64,000 nt of DNA from JBFGCT01 sp963825565 (GTDB taxonomy: Bacteria > Actinomycetota > Acidimicrobiia > Acidimicrobiales > Ilumatobacteraceae): NCBI GenBank assembly GCA_963825565.1, contig CAWGTW010000004.1, forward strand, positions 434,001 through 498,000, given 5' to 3'. Under the pieces are notes generated by a model. That model was not told where the DNA came from. It worked only from the letters and a program-made list of their open reading frames with translations, and did not search any database. Shown piece by piece: positions 51,749 through 59,686 of this stretch (positions within the stretch are counted from its first letter, which is position 1; the number at the start of each line of letters is the position of its first letter). A program made the position numbers and the translations under genes.

Positions 51749-52423
51749 ATGTCGACGAGATCCCGCTGGGTCGCCGGCGCACTGGGTGCAGTCACGTTCG
51801 GCGAAGCCACACTGATCCATCTCGGTCGGACCTACGGGTCCACCGAGCGCGAGCGATCCGAAGTGCTGCCTGGGGACCGCATCGTCAGCGATCCGAAGGT
51901 GGTGACCGATCACGCGATTACGATCGATGCTCCTCCAACGGCCGTCTGGCCGTGGCTGGTTCAGATGGGTTGGGGGCGGGCAGGCTGGTACACGGCACGG
52001 TGGGTGGACCAGCTGTTGTTCCCGGCCAACGGACCGAGCGCCGACCGGATCATCCCGGAGCTCCAAGACATCGACATCGGCACGTTCATCCCCGATGGCC
52101 CACCGCACACCGAGTGCGGTCTGATCGTCGAGGAGATCGAACCCGACCGAGTACTCGTGATGCACTCGAACAGCCACCTGCCCATGAGCTGGCGGGCGCA
52201 CGCAACACTCGACTGGTCGTGGGCCTTCGTCCTAACACCGCTCGACCAAGGTCGCCGGACGCGCTTCCACTTCCGTTCGCGATGGACGACCAGCCCCTGG
52301 TGGCTGACCCTCGGCGGCTGGGTTGGGATCGTTCCCGCCGACTTCATCATGTCGAAAGACATGCTCCGAGGAGTGAAGCAGCGAGCCGAGCGTGGCCCGC
52401 TCGGGCCGTTGCGAGAGTGTTGA
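51749..52423 (+). CDS. SRPBCC protein, paralogue of the gene at 49625
   Basis: 224 residues. ITIDAPPTAVWPWLVQMGWGRAGWYTARWVDQLLFP, IGTFIPDGPP, LVMHSNSHLP and PADFIMSKDMLRGVKQRAERG correspond in order to the other SRPBCC protein of the operon. ATG 51749 is preferred over ATG 51737, because GGAGG at 51739-51743 is ideally placed as its ribosome-binding site. Last gene of the MarR-led run. Confidence 0.75.
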   Translation: MSTRSRWVAGALGAVTFGEATLIHLGRTYGSTERERSEVLPGDRIVSDPKVVTDHAITIDAPPTAVWPWLVQMGWGRAGWYTARWVDQLLFPANGPSADRIIPELQDIDIGTFIPDGPPHTECGLIVEEIEPDRVLVMHSNSHLPMSWRAHATLDWSWAFVLTPLDQGRRTRFHFRSRWTTSPWWLTLGGWVGIVPADFIMSKDMLRGVKQRAERGPLGPLREC

Positions 52424-52862
52424 TCGAAAGACGGCCGTCGAAGTGGCGGTGAGGACGCCCGATGACGCCGCACACGGCGACGCCTCCGACGCGCAACAGC
52501 GCACCACGCTTCGACCCAAGCAGCACGCCACATATTCCCGGCTGGTGCTGACCGAATTTCGCCAGCTGTGCGGTGCGCCTCGGCGCGTTTCTGGGCCGCG
52601 ACTGTCGCTCGGGCCGATCATGCGAAGCTGCTTGAGGCGTTCTGAGTTCCCAGCGGATGAGGGCTTCGCCCTTGGGCTCGCTGGCTTCGCAACGGTGGGC
52701 AGCGGGGGTGGTTTGGGTTGGCGGTGGCGAACTCATGCTGGTTCGGTGTGTCGGTCCGTGATGTCGTGGGTGTGGGCGCGGTCGTCGGTGTTGGCCTCTC
52801 GGATGTGATTATCGGCTCGGTGTGCACCTCGACTGGATCATGCGGGTAGTGGGGGGTCGTGT
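52424..52862. other. 439-bp intergenic region
   Basis: No supportable gene. A minus-strand frame (52618-52866) is Thr/Pro-rich without family features. The region separates the convergent SRPBCC and hydrolase genes and may hold their terminators, though no classical T-tract hairpin is seen. Confidence 0.4.
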
Positions 52863-54131
52863 TCATGACGCTGTCGTGTCAGCCAGGACCTTGTCGACCA
52901 TGTAGTCGACGAACTCGTCGGGTTGTTCCCAGAGGGGGCGGTGGCCGGAGGTGTCGAGGACGGTGACGTCTTTGGTCGGGGCGTTGACCATCGGGTACCA
53001 GTCGGCGAACACCTCGGCGCGGCCGTCGGCTTCGTGTGCGCCTTGCACGAAGAACATCGGGATCTCGAACTCGGTTGCGGTCTCGCGGAAGTCGATGTCT
53101 TGGAGTTGCGGGTACAGGACACTGAAGGTGTCCATGAATGCTCCGAGCAGGTGGACCTGGTCGATGAGGGCGTATTCGGAAACGAGGAAGTTCTCGGAGA
53201 ACCCGCCTTCACCTTCGGAGTTGGGCGTGTGGTCGTACGGGTACACCTCGTGCTCGTAGGACAGTGCCGTCTCGTAGTCGAGCATCCGGTCGTACGGCGG
53301 CGGACCGATCGTGGTGAGTTCGTCGACGAGGCCGGCGTCGCCGGTGGCTCGGGCCCATGCGAGGGTGTCGTCGTAGAAGATGGTGTCGGTGGCGAGTTGG
53401 CTCACCATCTGTCCGGTGCCGATGAACGCCTCGAACAGTTCGGGCCGGGCCTGGATGGCGAGGACGCCGAGGGTGGATCCCCAGGACTGGCCGAGCACGT
53501 AGATGCGGTCCTGGGCGAAGCGTTCGCGAAGATGGTCGGTGACCGCGATGGTGTCGGCGATGGCGGTGTCGAGGGTGTAGGTGCTGGTCGGGTCGAGTTC
53601 GTCGTAGGACTTCCCGGTTCCGCGTTGGTCCCAGGTGGCCACCGTGAAGTGTTCCTCGAGTTCTGGCAGGTGCTTGCGCATTGCTCCCATCTCGGACCCG
53701 CCGGGACCGCCTGCCAGGAAGAGGAGCACGGGGTTGGCGGTGCTGTGTCCGCGGATCATGAGGTGCAGGTCATGTCCGTCGACGTCGACGTTTGCGAGCT
53801 CGGCGATCGAGCCGGCGATGGTGTTGCCGTCTGCGTCGACGATGGCGTCGGTGGAGGCGGGGCGGGCGAGCATGATCGTGAACCCGGCGAGTCCGAGTGC
53901 GGCCACGACAGCGACGGTTCGCCGCACGACGAGCGGCCATCGACGGGTGGGCCCGGGGTGTTCCGCTGCGCGGCGGAAGTGACGCGCCAGGCCGGCACCG
54001 AGGAGTGCGCCGAACGCGATCGGGGCCAGCGAGATGAGGGCGTGGAAGACGCGGCCGACGACCAGCGCGAAGACCCCGTAGGTACTGAACGCGCAAGCAC
54101 GGTGTCGCTGATGGTGACATGCTCCATGCAC
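52863..54131 (-). CDS. proline-iminopeptidase-like alpha/beta hydrolase
   Basis: 422 residues at most. Two N-terminal membrane segments (FHALISLAPIAFGALLGAGL, VVAALGLAGFTIMLA), then the hydrolase: LLFLAGGPGGSEMG (HGGPG-like oxyanion loop), TWDQRGTGKSYDEL, nucleophile YVLGQSWGSTLGVL, and C-terminal FFVQGAHEADGRAEV (Asp region) and TSGHRPLWEQPDEF (His). Prolyl aminopeptidase family. The first about 15 codons from ATG 54131 look non-native (HGACHHQRHRACAF), so the true start may be internal or the 5' end may have been altered by the insertion beside it. Confidence 0.8.
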   Translation of the reverse strand: MHGACHHQRHRACAFSTYGVFALVVGRVFHALISLAPIAFGALLGAGLARHFRRAAEHPGPTRRWPLVVRRTVAVVAALGLAGFTIMLARPASTDAIVDADGNTIAGSIAELANVDVDGHDLHLMIRGHSTANPVLLFLAGGPGGSEMGAMRKHLPELEEHFTVATWDQRGTGKSYDELDPTSTYTLDTAIADTIAVTDHLRERFAQDRIYVLGQSWGSTLGVLAIQARPELFEAFIGTGQMVSQLATDTIFYDDTLAWARATGDAGLVDELTTIGPPPYDRMLDYETALSYEHEVYPYDHTPNSEGEGGFSENFLVSEYALIDQVHLLGAFMDTFSVLYPQLQDIDFRETATEFEIPMFFVQGAHEADGRAEVFADWYPMVNAPTKDVTVLDTSGHRPLWEQPDEFVDYMVDKVLADTTAS

Positions 54132-54174
54132 TCCGACATCACTCGGCGCGCGTTCATGCGACGAGCCTCAACGA

Positions 54175-54378
54175 CCCGTCGGCGACCACGGCACCGATTA
54201 CGCCCTCCAACCCGGCGATCAGCTCGTCGCGGGCCATCCCTCGAACTCCCGAGAAGGTCGGACCTCAAACCACGTCTACTTCGCTGCGCTGGAGGAGACG
54301 GCAGTGTGGGGCGCAGAGCTATCCACGGCGCTCGCAGGGAACCAGGAGCGAGGTCACGTCTACATCGTCGAAGCGCTC
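54175..54378 (+). pseudogene. arr (rifampin ADP-ribosyltransferase) fragment
   Basis: Reading DHGTDYALQPGDQLVAGHPS-N then TSNHVYFAALEETAVWGAEL and GHVYIVEALG gives the central Arr motifs (HGT, SN, VYFxA, WGAEL, VYxVEP-like). The N-terminal start and the C-terminal third with the PTxSYR motif are missing. At VEALG the frame passes directly into IstB sequence, so an IS21 remnant truncates it. No product expected. Confidence 0.6.
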
Positions 54379-54773
54379 GGCCACGCCGGCATCGATCACG
54401 GCGCCCACGTCCCCTTTTCAGCCTCGAGCACCTCGGCCAACTCGTCCGTCGAGGGCGAGCCGACGACTCAACCGGCCGGGCGATCAAACGGATCATGCGC
54501 GCCGACGTCATCATCATCGATGACATCGGCCTGCTCCCCGTTGCCGCTGACACCGCCGAAGCGCCCTACCGAGTCGTCGACGCCGCCTACGAGAAACGCT
54601 CCATCGCACTCTCGTCGAACCTGCACCCCGCCGGCTTCGACGAACTCATGCCCAAAACCATCGCCAACGCCACCGTCGACCGGCTACTCCACCACGCCCA
54701 CGTCGTCATGACCGCCGGCGACAGCATCCGCCTCACCCAAGCCACCACCGGCAAGGGGGTGACAACCACCTGA
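54375..54773 (+). pseudogene. istB (IS21 helper ATPase) remnant
   Basis: ALGHAGIDHGAHVPF then, after a 1-nt shift near 54411, FSLEHLGQLVRRGRADDSTG, RADVIIIDDIGLLP (Walker B), YRVVDAAYEKRSIALSSNLH (sensor region) and TVDRLLHHAHVVMTAGDSIRL to TGA 54773. These are the C-terminal two thirds of IS21-family IstB. The N-terminal Walker A region and istA are gone. Confidence 0.75.
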
Positions 54774-54776
54774 CCT

Positions 54777-54869
54777 ACCGGGCAGAACTGCTGGCCATCA
54801 CCGGGCAGTTCTGTTGGCCATCGCTGGGCAGTCCCACTGTCCGCCACCGGGCAGATCCTGCTGGCCCTT
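54777..54869. repeat. four 23-bp IS21 terminal repeats
   Basis: Tandem copies of ACCGGGCAGNNCTGNTGGCC+ATC starting at 54777, 54800, 54823 and 54846; copies 1, 2 and 4 are close, copy 3 is degenerate. Repeated transposase-binding sites of this kind mark IS21 ends, so this is the right end of the element whose istB remnant precedes it. Confidence 0.7.
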
Positions 54870-55005
54870 GACACACCACCCATATCGACACCTTGACAAT
54901 GGAGCTGAACCCGATCAGTGCGCCACACCCAGAATGGCCCTAGCCGCTCGAGATTGTGCAGGTCGATCCCCCGCCGGAGGAGTCGCACGCAAGGAGGCCA
55001 AGCGG

Positions 55006-55033
55006 TTGACACGCGACTCTGTCGGTGTATCCT
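55006..55033 (+). promoter_or_regulatory. vapBC promoter
   Basis: -35 TTGACA (55006-55011), 16-bp spacer, -10 TATCCT (55028-55033), 6 nt before the vapB ATG at 55040. This is the strongest consensus promoter seen in the window. Confidence 0.7.
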
Positions 55034-55039
55034 TGGTGT

Positions 55040-55240
55040 ATGGCGCGCACAAACATCGACATCGACGAAGAGCTCTGCCGGCGCGTCATGGATCGCTACC
55101 ACCTCAGCACCAAGCGCGAGGCGGTCAACCTTGCGCTGCGCCACGTCGCTGGTGAGCCCCTTGGTCTCGACGAGGCCCGATCGATGCGCGGCACCGGCTG
55201 GGACGGTGACCTCGACGCGATGCGCACGAGCAGAGTGTGA
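55040..55240 (+). CDS. vapB: VapB-type antitoxin
   Basis: 66 residues: MARTNIDIDEELCRRVMDRYHLSTKREAVNLALRHV is the ribbon-helix-helix DNA-binding part, followed by a short acidic C-terminal toxin-binding tail (LDEARSMRGTGWDGDLDAMR). VapB2/Rv-type layout. ATG 55040 fits the near-leaderless promoter. The stop overlaps the vapC GTG (GTGA). Confidence 0.9.
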   Translation: MARTNIDIDEELCRRVMDRYHLSTKREAVNLALRHVAGEPLGLDEARSMRGTGWDGDLDAMRTSRV

Positions 55241-55635
55241 TTCTCGTCGACACCTCGGCATGGATCGAGTTCCTTCGCAACACCGGTTCAGAGGTCTGCG
55301 TCACCGTCGACGAGCTTCTCGATGCAGATCTTGCGGTCTGTGACGCCGTGTCGATGGAGGTGCTCGCCGGTGCTCGCAGCGAGCGACACCTGACGCAACT
55401 TCGCGGGCTGCTGGCAAGAGCAACGATGTTGCCCACGACGCCGGCCGACTACGAGGCCGCAGCGTCGATGTACCGGTCCTGTCGAATCCACGGCGAGACA
55501 GTCCGCAAACTCATCGACTGCCTGATCGCCGCTGTGGCCGTGCGAGCCGACGCCGAGATTCTGCACGCAGACGTCGACTTCGAAGCGTTGTCACGACACA
55601 CCGACTTGAGACTGCACCCAGCTTCCGGCCGCTGA
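55237..55635 (+). CDS. vapC: VapC-type PIN ribonuclease toxin
   Basis: 132 residues. Catalytic acids: ILVDTSAWIEFL (Asp), AVSMEVLAGARSE (Glu), GETVRKLIDCLIAAVAVRADAEILHADVDF (two Asp). Normal VapC length. Translationally coupled to vapB. The pair lies between the IS21 remnant and the right attachment site, where such modules often stabilise integrated elements. Confidence 0.92.
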   Translation: MILVDTSAWIEFLRNTGSEVCVTVDELLDADLAVCDAVSMEVLAGARSERHLTQLRGLLARATMLPTTPADYEAAASMYRSCRIHGETVRKLIDCLIAAVAVRADAEILHADVDFEALSRHTDLRLHPASGR

Positions 55636-55848
55636 GGTGCGACCACCGTGAACCGCGCAGAACGCCACCGCCCTAGCGGAGCGCCAGACCGCCGCGTCGT
55701 CCGCGCTCCTCCGGTGGTCACGAAACGGTCACGGGATTTCCCGGACGGTACGAGATGATCCGGGACGCGGCGGTCCACACGGACGGCGCCCCCGCACAGC
55801 ATGGGAAGATCCGGACGAGCCCGCACTCGACGGACGGTTTGCGCGTGT

Positions 55849-55902
55849 CTTAAACCCCCCTTCTCCCCAGGGAGAGTGTGGGTTCGAATCCCACCCCGGG
55901 CA
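55849..55902 (+). repeat. right attachment site (tRNA-Leu 3' half remnant)
   Basis: CTTAAACCCCCCTTC is identical to the tRNA-Leu anticodon region; then a different variable arm (TCCCCAGGGAGA), a self-consistent T-arm GTGGG TTCGAAT CCCAC and the acceptor end CCCGGGCA. It lacks the 5' half, so it is not a functional tRNA. The differences from the intact copy mean the element brought a 3' end from another host's tRNA-Leu, or the displaced half has drifted. Confidence 0.85.
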
Positions 55903-56341
55903 CTTCAACTGTGACGACCTACAACAGGCCGGTATGGCGTGCTGCCGTTACAGATCCTCGTCCTGACGGGTTCGGCGAGGGGTCAATGCGCGACACCGCC
56001 GGCTCGATCGGTCGTGGATTTCGAGCCGTCGGGAACGGTCGATGATCACGAGATGATCACGTGAGTCCGGAGGTGGCAGTGTCCGGAGGTGGCCTCGCCT
56101 CAAGCGCGTGTGGGGTTCGCGCAGGAACTGACGGTCCCGTGAGGGTGGTTGCTCCGGTCGAGAGCGAACGGTGGCACCGATCGCTTCGCCAGGTGTGGCT
56201 TTCGGAGAGCTCGGCTCAGAGGTCATGCCGCCTCGGTGCCGTCGAGCACGGTGACGTAACACTCGCCCGCGACGCGGGAACAGGGAGGGTGCGATCGGAA
56301 AGAAGCCGTTGCGTTCAACCTGGTGCTGACAAGCTTGACAG
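55903..56341. other. 439-bp intergenic region beside attR
   Basis: No convincing gene. Frames on both strands are Arg-rich shadows without domain signatures. It contains near-direct repeats CCGGAGGTGGC(A/C) at about 56067 and 56081. Confidence 0.4.
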
Positions 56342-57115
56342 ATGGACCTCGCGCTCGCGGGCCGCAGCTTCATCGTGACCGGCGGCTCGTCGGGAATCGG
56401 ACTGGCAACGGCGCGCCTCCTCCTCGAGGAGGGAGCAACCGTGACGATCTGTGGACGCGACCTGGGCCGACTCCGATCCGCTGAGGCGGAGCTGGCCTCA
56501 CCGTGGCTCCATGCCGTACTTGCCGACGTGACCGACACCGACGGTGCGGCGCGTGTGGTCGCCGAAGCAGTCGAACACGGTGACCGACTCGACGGTGTTG
56601 CAGCCCTCGCCGGGCAGGGACGACATGGGAGTCTGCTCGAACTCGACCTCACCGACATCACGACCGAGGTCACCGACAAGCTGGCTGCATTCCTGAACGT
56701 GGTGCGACCGGCCGTCGAGCACCTTCGTGCCTCGTGCGGCACGATCGTCGGTCTCACCGCCCCTCCCGGGTTCGAGCCCGAGCCGACACTGGGGGCAATC
56801 GGCGTCGGACGGGCTGCGCTCACCAACGCCATCCGGGCACTTGCGGCAGAACTCGCTCCGTCGAGCGTCCGAGTCAACGGCGTCGGTGTCGGCCTCATCG
56901 ACACTCCACGCCAGCAGCGTCGCCACGCGGACGAGGCGACCGCCATGCCGTACTCCGACTGGCTCGCCGCCGAAGCAAGCCGACGCAATGCACCACTCGG
57001 GCGACCCGGAACTGCCGAAGAGGTTGCGAACGCCATCGTCTACCTCCTCTCATCGCGATCGAGCTACACGACCGGAGCGGTTCTCGACGCCACCGGAGGC
57101 CGTCGCAGCACCTGA
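56342..57115 (+). CDS. SDR-family protein lacking the catalytic Tyr-Lys pair
   Basis: 257 residues. The Rossmann start SFIVTGGSSGIGLATARLL is perfect, with ADVTDTDGAARV and VAALAGQG in place of NNAG. Where YxxxK is expected the sequence reads TLGAIGVGRAALTNAIRALA, so both Tyr and Lys are replaced; the C-terminal PLGRPGTAEEVANAIVYLLS and TTGAVLDATGG are normal. It may bind NAD(P) without standard oxidoreductase chemistry. ATG 56342. Confidence 0.8.
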   Translation: MDLALAGRSFIVTGGSSGIGLATARLLLEEGATVTICGRDLGRLRSAEAELASPWLHAVLADVTDTDGAARVVAEAVEHGDRLDGVAALAGQGRHGSLLELDLTDITTEVTDKLAAFLNVVRPAVEHLRASCGTIVGLTAPPGFEPEPTLGAIGVGRAALTNAIRALAAELAPSSVRVNGVGVGLIDTPRQQRRHADEATAMPYSDWLAAEASRRNAPLGRPGTAEEVANAIVYLLSSRSSYTTGAVLDATGGRRST

Positions 57116-57491
57116 ACCCACGCCAAGCGCTCGGCATCGCCACCAGCGGCCCCGCGACCGACCCGTCCCACATCCGACACAACGAGCAGTACCAAGGCTC
57201 GCCGAGCCACCTCCGCCGGTGATCAAGCGTTGCGGTCTGCGACGGCGACGTGTGCTGCTCCGCTGAGGTGCCGATCGCGGGCGGCGGCGATCCAGTCGAA
57301 AGGTGCGCGTTCTGTGCAGCCGCTCCGCGACTCCGATGGGACCATCACGATCGGGTGGTCACCCCAATGTGGGCGTCATCGTGACCGTGGGATATCGCGG
57401 TGCTGCGGAGGACGCATTGGTCTTCGCTCGCAGCGTGTCGGAGGTCGATGCGAGAAACGCGTGTACAGGCGCTGGCAGCCCGGGCGGCCGG
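57116..57491. other. 376-bp intergenic region
   Basis: Between the convergent SDR and TetR genes. No supportable gene or clear terminator seen. Confidence 0.4.
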
Positions 57492-58073
57492 TCATGGTGT
57501 CGTGAGGAGGTGCGCGACGAGCTCGGTCGTCCGGCGTCGCAGGTGGTGGCTGCTGCTCGGATCGCCGTGGTTGAGGATTGCTCGGCGGGCTGCGGCTGCT
57601 GGTACATCGATGGCAGCGAGTGTCATGTCGAGGGGATTGATCCCGTGGAGTCGTGCGACGTCGACGAGTCGTCGGGCGAGATCGTCGTTGGTGGCGGAGA
57701 CGTCGGCGACGACGTCAGGGGGCCAGTCCGCCGGGGCGAAGTCCTCGGTCCGGAACTGCATCAGGAGGTCTGCATCGATCGGATGACCGGCAACCCAGTC
57801 GAAGGTGTGGTTCACGATGCGTTCGGCGAGTTCGTCGAGCTCACTGCCGTGGATCGCTTCGGTCAGTGATGCTGCGTAGCTGCGCACGGTGCGGGTCCAC
57901 AGCGCTCCGATGAGGTGCTTCTTCGAGCGGAACCGGTGGTAGATCGATCCGCTGGGCGCGCGGAGCGCCCGTGCGATGGACGCGACCGACACTGCGTCGA
58001 ATCCTGCCGACGCGATCTCTGCCGCAGCGGCGTCGAGGATGTCCGATTCGGTGTACTTCGTGGCCGCCACCAT
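57492..58073 (-). CDS. TetR/AcrR-family regulator
   Basis: 193 residues. N-terminal HTH: ILDAAAAEIASAGFDAVSVASIARALRAPSGSIYHRFRSKKHLIGAL. The C-terminal ligand-binding region is variable (VNHTFDWVAGHPIDADLLMQF). Divergently transcribed from the MDMPI-domain gene with two palindromes in between, so it probably represses both itself and that gene. Confidence 0.9.
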   Translation of the reverse strand: MVAATKYTESDILDAAAAEIASAGFDAVSVASIARALRAPSGSIYHRFRSKKHLIGALWTRTVRSYAASLTEAIHGSELDELAERIVNHTFDWVAGHPIDADLLMQFRTEDFAPADWPPDVVADVSATNDDLARRLVDVARLHGINPLDMTLAAIDVPAAAARRAILNHGDPSSSHHLRRRTTELVAHLLTTP

Positions 58074-58076
58074 CGT

Positions 58077-58126
58077 TCTAGAGGTTACTCTCTAGATGAG
58101 TAGCGAGTTCTCGCTAGATGGAGGGG
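58077..58126. promoter_or_regulatory. two palindromic TetR operator candidates and a ribosome-binding site
   Basis: Site 1, 58077-58096: TCTAGAG-6 nt-CTCTAGA. Site 2, 58101-58116: TAGCGAG-TT-CTCGCTA. They share a CTAG/CTCGCTAG-like core. GGAGGGG at 58120-58126 serves ATG 58132. This favours ATG 58132 over ATG 58096, which would put site 2 inside the coding region. Confidence 0.7.
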
Positions 58127-58131
58127 AGCCG

Positions 58132-58749
58132 ATGAGCCGACTGGACCGAGTTGCCGTTGAAGCGATCTATCGAGACGGCGTCGATTCGATCGTCGCGCTG
58201 ACAGCGCATCTCTCCGATGATGACTGGGCAGCACCGGCCTGTGGCGACTGGGACCGAGCGGACACCGCTCGTCATCTCGTCGCTGTGGCGGATTGGTACC
58301 ACGAGTGGCTGGACCGGGCGCTGGTCGGTGACTCGTCACCCCCGTTCAGCGAAGAGGAGTTCGATCACCGCAATGCGCAGCGCGTGTCGGCGTTGTCGAA
58401 CCTCAGCGGACCAACCGCCGTGGTGCGGTTTGCCGAGCGAGCCGAGGCGTACCTCGATCGAGCCGTACCCGAGTGGGACACCCCGTTCGGGTTCCCGTTC
58501 GGTGCGGTCACCGTTGGCGTGCACCTCGGAGTCGCCGCGACGGAGTGGCACCTGCACGTCTGGGACCTCAGCGCAGGTGAACTCGAGCGCCACCAGCCCG
58601 CCGCACCACAGGACGTCTTCGTTGCCGCCGGGATCGGCATGGCCAGGGCCCGGGGCGGCATCCGCGGGCGACTCCTCGAGCTGCTCGTCCCCGTCGCCGC
58701 CAAGCGTTCACCGTGGGACACGTTGCTCCAACGATCCGGCAGACCGTGA
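58132..58749 (+). CDS. maleylpyruvate-isomerase N-terminal (MDMPI/DinB-like) domain protein
   Basis: 205 residues. Four-helix metal-binding pattern: LTAHLSDDDWAAPACGDWDRADTARHLVAVADWYHEWL (first His) and GVHLGVAATEWHLHVWDLSAGEL (later His residues). In actinobacteria this domain occurs in mycothiol-dependent enzymes. The C-terminal GIRGRLLELLVPVAAKRSPWDTLL is a frequent ending. Controlled by the divergent TetR gene, so perhaps a detoxification thiol transferase; substrate unknown. Confidence 0.8.
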   Translation: MSRLDRVAVEAIYRDGVDSIVALTAHLSDDDWAAPACGDWDRADTARHLVAVADWYHEWLDRALVGDSSPPFSEEEFDHRNAQRVSALSNLSGPTAVVRFAERAEAYLDRAVPEWDTPFGFPFGAVTVGVHLGVAATEWHLHVWDLSAGELERHQPAAPQDVFVAAGIGMARARGGIRGRLLELLVPVAAKRSPWDTLLQRSGRP

Positions 58750-58891
58750 TCGCTCGGTCGAAGCGTCGGGCGCGGCGTCGTCGGTCGAGAGCTTCCCCGG
58801 GTCGCGTCAGGTCGACGATCGGAGAACCGGCGTCGTGAGCGGTCGGATCGCTCAACTTCGACGCACCACACGAAGGCGTCGGCGGGCTGTG

Positions 58892-59290
58892 TCAGAGCTG
58901 AAGTACTTCGATCGTGCAGTTCGTCATCGGGGCGTTCGCCAGTCGCCTGTCGGCGGTGATCAAAGGACAGTCGAGTGCCTCTGCGAGCGCGACGTAGCAG
59001 GCGTCGTAGGCGGTGATGTTGGCTCGCAGTTCGAACGCTCGCACCATCAGTGGCCCGACCGGGATTCTGGTGATCGGCAACGCCAAGAGATCGTCGACGG
59101 CGCCCCGGAATCGTTCGTCGGAGAGATCGTCGGCCAACCATCGTCGCCGTAGCACGGCGACTGTCTCGACATCCACGAGGTCCGGCGCCGAGACAGCCGA
59201 GGCGGCCGCAAACCGGGTGCGGGCGAGTTGTCCAGCGGCTTCGTCGTCACCGACCACGTTGGCGATGACCGACGCGTCGACGACGATCAC
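58892..59290 (-). CDS. vapC: VapC-type PIN toxin
   Basis: 132 residues. IVVDASVIANVVG, APDLVDVETVAVLRR, ANITAYDACYVALAEALDCPLITADRRLA carry the four PIN acids (Asp, Glu, Asp, Asp). GTG 59290 overlaps the antitoxin stop (GTGA). Ribonuclease toxin by family. Confidence 0.9.
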   Translation of the reverse strand: MIVVDASVIANVVGDDEAAGQLARTRFAAASAVSAPDLVDVETVAVLRRRWLADDLSDERFRGAVDDLLALPITRIPVGPLMVRAFELRANITAYDACYVALAEALDCPLITADRRLANAPMTNCTIEVLQL

Positions 59291-59517
59291 CGGCGAGCAC
59301 GTTCATCGTGGAGATCGTCGACGGCGGTCTGCAGTCCGACTCGTCCCCCGCACCGTCTGGCAATCCGCTCGAGGACCTCGGCAGTGGTCGGCGATTGCGC
59401 GACGCGCGAGAGTTCGGTCGTCAGATACTGCTGAAGCGACTGACCTGCGGCTTCGGCGCGGCGCTGGAGGCTCGCGTGGACTTCGGGGGGAAGGTCTCGA
59501 ATCAGCACGTTTGGCAT
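59287..59517 (-). CDS. vapB: FitA/VapB-type ribbon-helix-helix antitoxin
   Basis: 76 residues: MPNVLIRDLPPEVHASLQRRAEAAGQSLQQYLTTEL is an Arc-type RHH as in FitA antitoxins, with a C-terminal toxin-binding part. Coupled to vapC. ATG 59517 sits at the edge of a direct repeat (AATGCAAGCAT twice, about 59516-59540) likely to be its operator. Confidence 0.88.
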   Translation of the reverse strand: MPNVLIRDLPPEVHASLQRRAEAAGQSLQQYLTTELSRVAQSPTTAEVLERIARRCGGRVGLQTAVDDLHDERARR

Positions 59518-59686
59518 GCTTGCATTATGCTTGCATTCGGCCACGTTCGCAAGTCGGCCCCGAGCGATTCTCACGACTCGCGGTTCCTCCCTGCCGGTAC
59601 TGCATCGGCGGTGTGCGTCGAGGGAAGCGGGAAAGTGCGGTGGCCATCTGTACGAATCGTGGGTCACTGGGATGTACACTTACGTC
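59518..59686. promoter_or_regulatory. divergent control region of two toxin-antitoxin modules
   Basis: Left: overlapping repeats GCTTGCATTATGCTTGCATT (from about 59520), including GCATAATGC, before vapB. Right: -10 TACACT (59675-59680), 6 nt before the Phd-type ATG at 59687. Confidence 0.55.

Larger units (their letters stand above)
42802..55902. mobile_element. integrative element in tRNA-Leu (about 13 kb)
   Basis: Left end: tRNA-Leu 3' half; right end: a second tRNA-Leu 3' half at 55849-55902. Both contain the identical core CTTAAACCCCCCTTC (42802-42816 and 55849-55863) and similar T-arm/acceptor ends. A tyrosine integrase lies 105 bp inside the left end, facing inward, and an excisionase-like gene at 45.2 kb. 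Cargo: PIN/HTH genes, a MarR-led operon, a hydrolase, arr and IS21 remnants and vapBC. No conjugation or phage structural genes, so it is a non-self-transmissible island. Confidence 0.85.

Noticed and set aside
52618..52866. 82-codon Thr/Pro-rich minus-strand frame
   Set aside because: No domain, no ribosome-binding site, and it runs into the hydrolase stop region; likely chance.
55849..55902. Second functional tRNA-Leu
   Set aside because: The 5' half (acceptor and D-arm) is absent; only the 3' half remains, as expected of an attachment site.
55948..57036. 362-codon minus-strand frame opposite the SDR gene
   Set aside because: Ser/Arg-rich shadow; the plus-strand SDR has clear Rossmann motifs.
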